From Cereibacter ovatus (GTDB lineage: Bacteria; Pseudomonadota; Alphaproteobacteria; Rhodobacterales; Rhodobacteraceae), in contig NZ_OAOQ01000008.1 in the NCBI RefSeq assembly GCF_900207575.1, forward strand, positions 1-64,000: 64,000 bases of DNA. The letters run 5' to 3'. How positions within the stretch are numbered: position 1 is the first letter of the stretch; each line of letters starts with the position of its first letter. A model generated the notes under the pieces. That model had not been told where the DNA came from, ran no database searches, and was given only the letters and a program-made list of their open reading frames with translations. The position numbers and the translations under genes were made by a program. Positions 1 through 7,693 of this stretch are shown piece after piece.

Positions 1-710
1 CCCAGAGGATCTGCACCGCCGTCAGGGGCAGAGCGATACCCGCCACAAGCGCCGTGATCACCACCAGCGCCTTGCCCGCGTTCGTGGGAAGGGTCCGGCT
101 GATGACCTTCTTGAGGTTGTCGTAGACGGTGCGCCCCTCGCGCACCGCCGCCGCGATGGTGGCGAAGTTGTCGTCGGCCAGCACCAGGTCGGCCGCCTCC
201 TTCGCGGCCTCGGACCTCTTCAGCCCCGTGGCGATGCCGGCATCGGCGCGCTTCAGGGCCGGGGCGTCGTTCACCCCGTCGCCGGTCATGGCGACCGAAA
301 GGCCGTTCGCCCGCAGCGCGGTGACAAGGCGCAGCTTGTCCTCGGGGCTGGTGCGGGCGAAGACGTCGATCCCCTGCACCTCCAGCGCCAGTTGTGCCTC
401 GTCCAGCTTGTCGAGATCGGTCCCGGTCAGCACGCGATGCGGGTTCGGGCGCGCCCTTCACATGGATCAGCCGGCCCTCGGGGCCTTCGGTCAGCACCGC
501 CATGAAGCGGTGGCGGCTGTCGAACGGGATGGCATCCAGCCGGGTCGCGGCAAGGCCGTGTGCGACCTTGCCCGCGAAGGCCAGAAGCGCCCCCTCCATC
601 GGATCGCCCTCGACCGACCAGACGCCGCTCCGGTCGTGCTGGGCCGCGTCGTTGCACAGGGCCAGCCGCGTCAGGTCGCCTTTGGGTGTGATCTCGCCGC
701 TGGTAGCCCT
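1..710 (-). pseudogene. P-type cation ATPase remnant with internal deletion, running off the left edge
   Basis: Minus-strand remnant of a P-type ATPase related to the intact one at 7694-10405. Two blocks can be read. Roughly 710-448 encodes part of the nucleotide-binding domain (motifs GDPMEGALLAFAGK and HVKGAPE). Roughly 446-1, in another frame, encodes the phosphorylation-domain hinge (FARTSPEDKL, MTGDGVNDAPALKRADAG) and runs into the first C-terminal membrane segments at the window edge. Against the intact paralogue about 115 residues between HVKGAPE and ARVLTG are missing, so the damage is a deletion with a frame change rather than a single-base error. The block that should carry the DKTG phosphorylation site is absent, so no functional pump can be made. 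The 5' end is fused to a dehydrogenase start. Confidence 0.8.
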
Positions 711-795
711 CGCCGGCCATGCGCTCGACACAGGCCCGGCCGATACCGACGGCGCCTCCGGTCACAATGACGGTCTTTCCGTTCAGGCGGTCCAT
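711..795 (-). pseudogene. Short-chain dehydrogenase (SDR) N-terminal fragment
   Basis: An ATG at 795 is preceded by a good AAGGAG ribosome binding site and encodes about 28 residues that read as the start of a classical SDR: the dinucleotide-binding motif TGGAVGIGRACVERMA is clear. After that the reading passes into P-type ATPase sequence in another frame, so the rest of the dehydrogenase is gone. It sits 40 bases downstream of the antiporter and probably belonged to the same operon. The start is certain as an SDR; its substrate cannot be inferred. Confidence 0.7.
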
Positions 796-835
796 GATCG
801 TACTCCTTGACGGTTGAACAGTCGGGGCCGCCCGG

Positions 836-2554
836 TCACGGCGCCGGATGGCCCTCTGTGGCGATTTCGGGGATCTCGGTGCGTTCGGCGGCGGCGGCCC
901 CGCCAAGGATCTCGACGGCACGGTCGGCCGCGTCCTGGAACGGCTCGAGCACGGTGTCGGCGCCGGCGCCGAACAGCGCCTCGGTCTCGCCCGCCCCGTG
1001 CGAGGCGACGGCGAGCCGCCCGCCGAAGCCCGCGGCACGGGTCAACTGGATCAGCGTCGTCCGCGTATCCTCGTGGCTGAGGCCGGTGGGATGGCGCGGC
1101 ACGGTCAGCACGACCCACGCCGCGCCCCGCAGCGGCAGTTCGGCCACGAACTCCGGGTCCGTCGCATCCCCGAACCGGGCCTCGAGCCCCAGCCCGCGCC
1201 AGCGCCGCACGGCGAGCGGGTTGAAATCCACCCCCAGCACCCGCAGTCCGCGCTTCTTCAGCCGAAGCCCGATGGCGGTGCCGAACCGGCCCAGCCCGAA
1301 CAGGATGACCGGAAACGACCGCCCGCCATGCGCCTCGGCCTCGTGCGGCTCGCGCGGGGTGCCGCGACGCTCGAAGACGCCCAGCACCGGCTCGCACAGC
1401 GCATAAAGCCGGTGCGACCAGGTGATCATGTAGGTCGAGGCCGCAATGGTCACGAGGCCGACCAGCGTCACCAGCCCCAGCGCATCCTCGGTCACATGGC
1501 CAAGCGCCACGCCCATCGCCACGAAGATCAGGGAAAACTCGCTGATCTGCGCCACGGTCAGCCCGGCAAGGAAGCCCGTGCGCTTGCGGTAGCCCATCGC
1601 CCCCATGATCGCCATGACGATCAGCGGATTGCCGATCAGCACGAAGAGCGAGAAGATCAGCGCCGCCTCGACCTGCGCGCCCAGCAGCGACAGATCCAGC
1701 GTCGCGCCAAGCGCGATGAAGAAGAACAGCAGCAGGAAGTCGCGCAGGGGCGCCAGTCGCGCCGCGATGCTCTCGCGGTAGGGGGTGGAAGCGAGCGACA
1801 CGCCGGCCAGCAGGCCGCCCACCTCCTTGCCCAGCCCCACGGCATCCCCGATCGCGGCGAACATGGCGGCCAGCGACAGGGCAAAGATCACCAGCAGCTC
1901 GGGCGCGCGCGCCAGCCGCTCGGTCAGCGCATCGGCGGCATAGCGCACGAACAGCGCCACCGCCCCCACCAGCGCCACGCCCGAAGCGAGCACCGTCAGC
2001 ACCGCGCCCCCGCCATGCCCCTCGCCGGCCGGGGCGCCGATGCCGATGGCCGACAGCACGATCATCGCCAGCACGACCACCAGATCCTGCACGATGAGAA
2101 AGCCAAGCGCCACCTGCCCGTGCAGCGCATCGATCTCGCGCTTGTCCGACAGAAGCTTCACGATGATGATGGTCGAGGAAAAGGTCAGCGCGACCGCCAC
2201 ATAAAGGCTCTCGACCGCGTCGAGGCCAAGGGCCAGCCCGATCAGCCAGCCGAAGACCGCGGTGAAGGCCACCTGCCCCAGCCCCGTCGTCACCGACACC
2301 GCACCCAGCGACCGGATCAGCTTCACGTCGAGCTTGATCCCCACAAGGAACAAGAGCACCGCGATGCCCAGTTCGGACAGCAGGTCGATCTGCTCGTCCG
2401 AATGCACCACATCCAGCGCCGACGGCCCGGCGATCAGCCCCACGGCGATGAAGCTGACGATCAGCGGCTGGCGCAACAGCGTGCCGAGAAGCCCGAGGCC
2501 CGCCGCCATCACCAGCAGCAGCGCGACCTCGGCGAACGAGGTCATGCCCGTCAT
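836..2554 (-). CDS. Kef-type cation:proton antiporter with TrkA-N domain
   Basis: A 572-residue inner-membrane protein of the CPA2 (Kef/YbaL) family, expected to exchange or release K+ (or another monovalent cation) against protons. Residues 1 to about 385 form the multi-helix Na/H-exchanger domain. A cytoplasmic RCK/TrkA-N Rossmann domain starts near residue 410, with the nucleotide-binding motif GLGRFG at about 420-425, the usual site for NAD(H)-dependent gating. The start overlaps the stop of the HTH gene by four bases (ATGA), so the two are translationally coupled. Length and domain order match intact family members. The transported ion cannot be fixed from sequence. Confidence 0.9.
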   Translation of the reverse strand: MTGMTSFAEVALLLVMAAGLGLLGTLLRQPLIVSFIAVGLIAGPSALDVVHSDEQIDLLSELGIAVLLFLVGIKLDVKLIRSLGAVSVTTGLGQVAFTAVFGWLIGLALGLDAVESLYVAVALTFSSTIIIVKLLSDKREIDALHGQVALGFLIVQDLVVVLAMIVLSAIGIGAPAGEGHGGGAVLTVLASGVALVGAVALFVRYAADALTERLARAPELLVIFALSLAAMFAAIGDAVGLGKEVGGLLAGVSLASTPYRESIAARLAPLRDFLLLFFFIALGATLDLSLLGAQVEAALIFSLFVLIGNPLIVMAIMGAMGYRKRTGFLAGLTVAQISEFSLIFVAMGVALGHVTEDALGLVTLVGLVTIAASTYMITWSHRLYALCEPVLGVFERRGTPREPHEAEAHGGRSFPVILFGLGRFGTAIGLRLKKRGLRVLGVDFNPLAVRRWRGLGLEARFGDATDPEFVAELPLRGAAWVVLTVPRHPTGLSHEDTRTTLIQLTRAAGFGGRLAVASHGAGETEALFGAGADTVLEPFQDAADRAVEILGGAAAAERTEIPEIATEGHPAP

Positions 2555-2769
2555 CGGACGCCCTCCGTGCCCGCCTCGGGCCGGCGCGGTGCGGTCTCGT
2601 GGCGCATCAGGAAGACCTTAAGATCCGCATCGGCAATGCGCCAGCCCTTGCCGATGTCGATGGCGCGCAGGTCGCCCGTCCGGATCCAGTGGCGCACCGT
2701 GGTCTCGGCGACCTTCAGTCGGTCGGCGACTTCGCGAACGGTCTGGTACTGCTCCTGCGGCACGATCAT
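2551..2769 (-). CDS. Small MerR/excisionase-type helix-turn-helix protein
   Basis: A 72-residue protein consisting almost entirely of an excisionase-family (MerR-like) winged helix-turn-helix: TVREVADRLKVAETTVRHWI is followed by the wing GDLRAIDIGKGWRI. It starts at an ATG with GAGGTGAC in front and ends in an ATGA overlap with the antiporter gene. Such one-domain proteins bind DNA and often regulate the gene beside them. Here the divergent stress-protein gene and the coupled antiporter are the obvious candidates, which is inference. It is not placed next to an integrase, so an excisionase role is unlikely. Confidence 0.85.
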   Translation of the reverse strand: MIVPQEQYQTVREVADRLKVAETTVRHWIRTGDLRAIDIGKGWRIADADLKVFLMRHETAPRRPEAGTEGVR

Positions 2770-2824
2770 GTCACCTCGGTCCGGTTGGTTTCGCGAAGTA
2801 TGGCGCTGTTTGCCGTGGTTCGAC

Positions 2825-2838
2825 CTGAGATGGATCAA
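2825..2838. promoter_or_regulatory. Candidate FNR-type box
   Basis: CTGAG-ATGG-ATCAA matches the FNR/FnrL consensus TTGAT-N4-ATCAA at 8 of 10 positions, with a perfect right half. It lies in the divergent intergenic space, 55 bases before the universal stress protein start. FNR control of universal stress proteins is common in facultative bacteria. This is one weak-left-half match, so it stays a candidate. Confidence 0.35.
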
Positions 2839-2892
2839 GTCCGGCAGCTCCATTCCATGCTGAAATGGCCGGACCGAAGGGGGGCACCTGCG

Positions 2893-3762
2893 ATGCGCAT
2901 GATCCTGCTTGCGACGGACTTTTCCGAGCGTTCGGACCGCGCCCTGCGCCGCGCGGCGCTTCTGGCACGCGCCACCGGCGCCGAGTTGCTGCTGGTCCAC
3001 GTCGTGGACGATGACCGCCCCCGCCGCATTGTCGAACATGAGACCGGCGACGCGCGACGGCTGCTTCACGATCTCGGCCATTCGCTGCGGAACCACGACG
3101 GGATCAGGTGCAGCACCTCGATTGTGCAGGCCGACCCCTTCGCCGGCATCGCCCGCGCCGCGACCGAGGCCGGGGCCGACCTTCTGGTGATCGGCCCGCA
3201 CCGCCGTCACCTGCTGCGCGACGCCTTCGCCGGCACGACCGCCGAGCGCGTGATCCGCACCGCGGCCTGTCCCGTCCTGATGGCGAACGGCCCGCCGGTG
3301 GGGCCGTGGCGACACCTGTTGCTGACCACCGATCTCTCCGATGCCTCGTGCGCGGCGCTGCGTCGCTTTGCGGATCTGAAGGTCGGCGCGGGCGCTGCCC
3401 GGACGGTTCTTCATGTCTTCGACGCGCCGGCATTGCGCCTGGCAATGGCTGGGACGCTGCCCGAGGATGCGCGCGGCACCTATCTCGACGATCAGCGCGC
3501 CGAGGCTGCGGGACGGCTGACGGAGTTCCTGGCTTCGACCGGGCTTTCGGATGCCGCCCCGATCGTGCGGAGAAGTGGCGCGCCCCCGGCCCACGAGATA
3601 CTCGGCGCTGCGGAGGAAATCGGAGCAGATCTTCTCATCCTGTCGAGCGTGGGCAAGGGCACGTTGGCGCGCGCGATCCTTGGCAGCGTGGCGGCGCAGG
3701 TTCTCGCCTCTGCCTTGGTCGATGTTCTGGTGGTGCCGCCGCCGGCTCCGCAGAAGGAGTGA
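2893..3762 (+). CDS. Universal stress protein with two UspA domains
   Basis: A 289-residue cytoplasmic protein with two tandem UspA folds, about residues 1-140 and 145-289. The first opens with MILLATDFSERSDRAL and the second with HLLLTTDLSDASCAAL, the usual strand-loop that holds nucleotide. The tails carry the glycine-rich loops expected in ATP-binding UspA proteins (GPHRRHLLRDAFAGTTAERV and GSVAAQVL). The ATG at 2893 is chosen because AAGGGGGG lies just upstream and the UspA fold begins immediately; a longer in-frame reading has no homology. The role is probably survival under energy or redox stress. Confidence 0.85.
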   Translation: MRMILLATDFSERSDRALRRAALLARATGAELLLVHVVDDDRPRRIVEHETGDARRLLHDLGHSLRNHDGIRCSTSIVQADPFAGIARAATEAGADLLVIGPHRRHLLRDAFAGTTAERVIRTAACPVLMANGPPVGPWRHLLLTTDLSDASCAALRRFADLKVGAGAARTVLHVFDAPALRLAMAGTLPEDARGTYLDDQRAEAAGRLTEFLASTGLSDAAPIVRRSGAPPAHEILGAAEEIGADLLILSSVGKGTLARAILGSVAAQVLASALVDVLVVPPPAPQKE

Positions 3763-3846
3763 ATACCGAACCTTCCGGCGCGCGCGTTGAAAGCCCACCA
3801 CCAGACCGGCTCACTGAAGCGAACTCCGGCAAGGATCCGAATTCTC

Positions 3847-5534
3847 ATGGCCAGGCGCTCCGTTCTCACCGATCGCCAGCGTTCCTTCATCTGGGCGCTG
3901 CCGACGGACGAACCGACCCTGCTGCGGCATTACACGCTGGCGGACGACGATCTCGACCACATCCGTGCGCGGCGTCGGGCACACAACCGCCCTGCGGTTC
4001 CCCGGGCGGCTGCTGGCGCCGGGCGAGGTCATTCCCGAAGCGATCTCACGTTTCCTCGGGGCGCAGCTCGGCCTTAGCCCCGACGCTCTGACCGGCTATG
4101 CCATCCGGGCAGAGACGCGGCGCGAGCATCTTGGCGAGTTGCGCGCGATCTACGGCTACCGGATGTTCTCGGGCCGCGGCGCGCGGGATCTGAAGGCCTG
4201 GCTCGACGGTCAGGCCGAACTGGCGCGGACGAACAAAGACCTCGTGCGGCGCATCGTCGAGGAGTGCCGGCGCACGCAGACCATCCTGCCGGGGCTGACC
4301 GTGATCGAGCGGCTCTGCGCCGACGCGCTGGTCGCGGCCGAGCGCCGGATCGACGCGCGCATCGCTGCCCGTCTTGATGCCGATCGCGGCGGCGCAGGCC
4401 ACGGCCCGCCTCGCGGTGCCCTTCGATCCGGCACACTGGCTGGCGGACCGGAAGGCGCGCATGGCCCAGGCGCTGAAGCGCCTCGCTTCGGCCGTGAAGG
4501 CCGGGGCGATACCCGGCGGCTCCATCGAGGACGGCACCCTGAAGATCGAGCGTCTGACCGCAGCCGTTCCGCCCGAGGCGGACGATCTGGTTTTGGACCT
4601 TTACCGGCGTCTGCCCATGGCGCGGGTCTGGGGGGCGGGCCTCACCGCATCAAGCGACGGCCAGTTCTTTCCTGCCGCCCGGCAGGACGCGGCGATGAAC
4701 CTCGTGAACGCCAAATACGGCAGCGAGCCGGGGGTGAAGGCCTACACTCATGTCTCGGATCAGTTCGGCCCCTTCGCCACCCAGACCATTCCGGCGACGG
4801 TGAACGAGGCGCCCTATATCCTCGACGGCCTGCTGATGAATGAGCAGGGCCTGCGGGTTCGCGAAAGCTTCGCCGATACGGGCGGTTTTACCGATCATGT
4901 CTTTGCCATCACGGCGGCCCTCGGCGTCCGCTTCGTGCCGCGGCTCCGCGACCTGCCGTCGAAGCGGCTTTATGTCTTCGACCCGGCAAGCGTCCCGAAG
5001 GAACTTAGGGGGCTCATCGGCGGCAAGGTCCGCGAGGGCACCATCACCCGCAACTGGCCCGACATCCTGCGCAGCGCGGCCACCATGGTGGCCGGCATCC
5101 TGCCGCCGAGCCAGCTTCTGCGGAAGTTCGCGGCCTGTCCGCGCCAGCACGACCTGGCCGTGGCGCTGCGGGAAATCGGACGGGTTGAACGGACGCTGTT
5201 TATCATCGACTGGCTGCTGGATGCCGACCTTCAGCGGCGCGCGCAGATCGGGCTCAACAAGGGCGATGCGCACCACGCCCTGAAGAACGCCCTGCGCATC
5301 GGCCGCCAGGGCGAGATCCGCGACCGGACGGCCGAAGGCCAGCACTACCGGATGGCTGGCCTCAACCTGCTGGCCGCGATCATCATCTACTGGAACACCG
5401 CGCACCTTGGCCGCGCCGTCGCCGAGCGGCAGACCGCCGGGCTGGCCTGCCCGCCCGAGCTTTTGGTCCATACCTCGCCCCTCGGCTGGGCGCACATCCT
5501 GCTGACCGGCGAGTACAGGTGGCCGAAACCGTAG
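3847..5534 (+). pseudogene. tnpA: Tn3-family transposase (tnpA), decayed
   Basis: Broken remnant of a Tn3-family DDE transposase that would normally be about 970-1000 residues. Block one, from ATG 3847, has the family start MARRSVLTDRQRSFIWALP. A frame change near 3966 leads into the N-terminal domain (FPGRLLAPGEVIPEA) up to about 4380. Several hundred residues are then missing. The last block, about 4400-5534, holds most of the catalytic core: the first Asp region (TASSDGQFFP), the second Asp region (ADTGGFTDHVFA) and the C-terminal HTSPLGWAHILLTGEYRW. The NKGE motif expected to hold the catalytic Glu reads NKGD here. Just after the stop, 5545-5566 resembles the inner part of a Tn3 inverted repeat. 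No resolvase or left repeat was found. Confidence 0.85.
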
Positions 5535-5553
5535 CTCTCGCTCTTAACGTACT

Positions 5554-5935
5554 ATGCTGCCCCCTCCGGCAGCAGTCCCCTCGTTGACCGCGCGCGAGAA
5601 TGTGGCCCTTGTGACCGAGATCGCCGCCCACCCCATGCCCCCCGAGGAAGCCCTTGACCGTGTGGGCCTTGGCCATCGGCTGGACCATTTCCCGGCCGAG
5701 ATGTCGGGCGGCGAACAGCAGCGCGTGGCCATCGCCCGCGCCCCGAGATCCTGCTGTGCGACGAGCCGACCGGCGCGCTGGACAGTGCCACCGGCATCAC
5801 CGTGCTTGAGGCGCTGGTCAAGGTGAACCGCGACCTTGGCGCCGCCACCGCGATCATCACCCACAACGCCGGTATCCGGAAGATCGCGCATCGGGTGGTG
5901 GCGCTGCCCGACGCCGGGCTGGTCATCGCCGAGGG
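5554..5935 (+). pseudogene. ABC transporter ATPase fragment, LolD/MacB type
   Basis: C-terminal part of an ABC ATPase in two frames. The first, to about 5750, shows Q-loop-downstream sequence and the signature [14 protein letters not shown]. After a frame change with loss of a few codons the second shows Walker [14 protein letters not shown], the H-loop ITHN and the ending GLVIAEG. The Walker A half is missing. The DEPTGALD form is typical of the MacB/LolD exporter group. It is the first of three exporter pieces packed into 700 bases directly after the transposase remnant, so it looks like a collapsed operon. Confidence 0.7.
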
Positions 5936-6138
5936 GCTGGCTTGCGGGCTATGGCTTTGCCGCGCTGATGGTGCAGGGTTTTTCGACCGATGTGGTCAGC
6001 CTGCCGCTGGTGGTGGCGCGGCGCACCTATGCGGTGGCGGCGCTGATCGTGCTGGCGACGGCGCTGGTCTCGGCGCTGGCGGTGCGGCGGCGGCTGGACC
6101 GGATCGATCTTGTCGGCGCGCTGAAAGCGCAGGAGTAG
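5936..6138 (+). pseudogene. ABC exporter permease C-terminal fragment (FtsX-like)
   Basis: About 65 residues reading from GWLAGYGFAALMVQGF to GALKAQE and a stop. They contain one hydrophobic segment (YAVAALIVLATALVSALAV) followed by the basic turn and GALKA ending typical of the last membrane helix of FtsX/DevC-type exporter permeases. The sequence is joined without a start to the ATPase fragment upstream. It is non-functional alone. Confidence 0.55.
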
Positions 6139-6144
6139 GCAGGG

Positions 6145-6215
6145 ATGGCGACAGGCGGCAGGATCATCATCGGCATCGCGGCTGCGGCGATCCTTGGCGG
6201 GCTGGCCCCGGCCCG
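6145..6215 (+). pseudogene. Possible HlyD-type adaptor N-terminus
   Basis: An ATG six bases after the permease stop, with a short AGGGATG context, encodes about 22 residues with one hydrophobic stretch (IIIGIAAAAILGGLA). That is what the N-terminal anchor of a periplasmic adaptor would look like in an ATPase-permease-adaptor operon. It runs into the tail of the convergent cobB gene, so only the anchor is left. The assignment rests mainly on position. Confidence 0.35.
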
Positions 6216-6243
6216 CCCCCGCGCATCGGGGCCGGGCCGGGGC

Positions 6244-7578
6244 CTAATCTTCAGCGATCAGGTGGAAGAACGACCCCGTGACATGCCCCCGGGCCGAGCC
6301 TGTCTCGGCCACGGGTTTGCCCTCGGCGTCGCTGACGCGCGCCAGCGGCGCGTCGGGCTGGGCGAGGATGGTGGAATAGTGGAACTCGTGCCCGCGCAGC
6401 GCCGTGCCCTTGGGGTGGCCGGGCAGGGGGGCCAGCAGCTCGGCGCGGCGATAGCCCAGATGCAGGCGGCGGCGCTCGAAGCTGGTGACAAGGCCCAGAA
6501 GGCCGGTCATGGCATGGCGTGTGCCGGTGGCATCCACCAGCGCCTCGCCCAGAACCATGTAGCCGCCACATTCGCCATGCACGGGCCGGGTTTCGGCATG
6601 GCGGCGCAGCCCCGCGCGGAAGCGGGTGGCGGCGGCCAGCCGGCCGGCATGCAATTCGGGATAGCCCCCCGGCAGCCAGACCAGATCGGCCTCGGGCGGG
6701 GGGTCGTCGGCCAGCGGCGAGAACGGCACGATCTCGGCCCCGGCCGCGCGCCAGCCGTCCAGCAGATGGGGATAGGTGAAGGAAAACGCCGCATCCTGCG
6801 CCAGCGCGATCCGCTGCGCGGGCGGGCGCGGCAACGGCCCCGGCGCGGGCGCGCGGGTGGGCAGGGCGGTGGCGCGGATGGCATCCAGATCGGCATGGTC
6901 GCGCAGAAGCGCCGCGAAACTGTCGATCGCGCCGGTCAGGTCGGGATGTTCGCCCGCCTGCACAAGGCCCAGATGCCGTTCCGGCAGGGCCAGATCGCTG
7001 CGGCGGGGCAGGGCGCCCAGCACGGGCAGATCCAGCCGGGCCATCTCGTGCCGGATCAGCGTCTCGTGCCGGGGGCTGGCCACGCGGTTCAGGATCACGC
7101 CGGCAAAGGCCGGCGCGTCGGGGTGGCGGGCAAAGCCAAGGGCGGTGGCGGCGGCCGATTGCGCCTGCCCGCCCACATCCAGCACCAGAACCACCGGCCA
7201 GCCGAACTGGCGCGCGATCTCGGCGCCCGATCCGCGCCCGGTGACCCCCGGCGCCGAGGTGCCATCGTAAAGCCCCATCGAGGCTTCCGCGATCACCAGA
7301 TCCGCCCCCGCCGCGCGCCCGGCGATCGCGCCCAGCAGGCCCGCGCCCATCGCCCAGCCATCAAGGTTGCACGACGCCCGCCCCGCCGCCGCGCGGTGAA
7401 AGGCGGGGTCGATGTAATCGGGACCGTTCTTGAACGGCTGCACCCGCAGGCCCGCGGCGCGGAACGCCCGCAACAGGCCCAGCGTCACCGTGGTCTTCCC
7501 CGTCCCCGAGGCCGGCGCGCCGATCATCAGCCCCGGCGGCAGGCCCGCCCCCGCCCGATCCGTCGTCGTATCGCCCAT
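6244..7578 (-). CDS. cobB: Cobyrinate a,c-diamide synthase
   Basis: A 444-residue cytoplasmic enzyme of cobalamin synthesis. CobB amidates the a and c side chains of (hydrogeno)cobyrinic acid using glutamine and ATP. The N-terminal P-loop domain has GAPASGTGKTT at residues 20-30, then NGPDYIDPAFH and EASMGLYDG. The C-terminal class I glutamine amidotransferase domain has the nucleophile in VHGECGGY (Cys337) and the partner His near 439 in GSFFH. Length and both domains match the family. The gene stands alone here with no other cob genes in the window, and its end abuts the ABC exporter debris. Confidence 0.93.
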   Translation of the reverse strand: MGDTTTDRAGAGLPPGLMIGAPASGTGKTTVTLGLLRAFRAAGLRVQPFKNGPDYIDPAFHRAAAGRASCNLDGWAMGAGLLGAIAGRAAGADLVIAEASMGLYDGTSAPGVTGRGSGAEIARQFGWPVVLVLDVGGQAQSAAATALGFARHPDAPAFAGVILNRVASPRHETLIRHEMARLDLPVLGALPRRSDLALPERHLGLVQAGEHPDLTGAIDSFAALLRDHADLDAIRATALPTRAPAPGPLPRPPAQRIALAQDAAFSFTYPHLLDGWRAAGAEIVPFSPLADDPPPEADLVWLPGGYPELHAGRLAAATRFRAGLRRHAETRPVHGECGGYMVLGEALVDATGTRHAMTGLLGLVTSFERRRLHLGYRRAELLAPLPGHPKGTALRGHEFHYSTILAQPDAPLARVSDAEGKPVAETGSARGHVTGSFFHLIAED

Positions 7579-7693
7579 CCGCCCCCGCCCCGCCCCCGTC
7601 TGTTCGCCGTCAGTTCGCCGTCAACCCGCCGCGCAATGCCCCGATCTGGTGCGATGCGGGGCCAGGGCTGTCAAGCGAAAGGGCGGCACCGGA

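Noticed and set aside
2551-2769. Excisionase of a mobile element
   Set aside because: No integrase or attachment site nearby, and it is translationally coupled to the antiporter, so a regulatory role is more likely.
848-2863. Long plus-strand open frame opposite the antiporter
   Set aside because: It is the antisense shadow of a GC-rich gene, with His/Gln/Arg-rich composition and no domain. The minus-strand reading has a clear family match.
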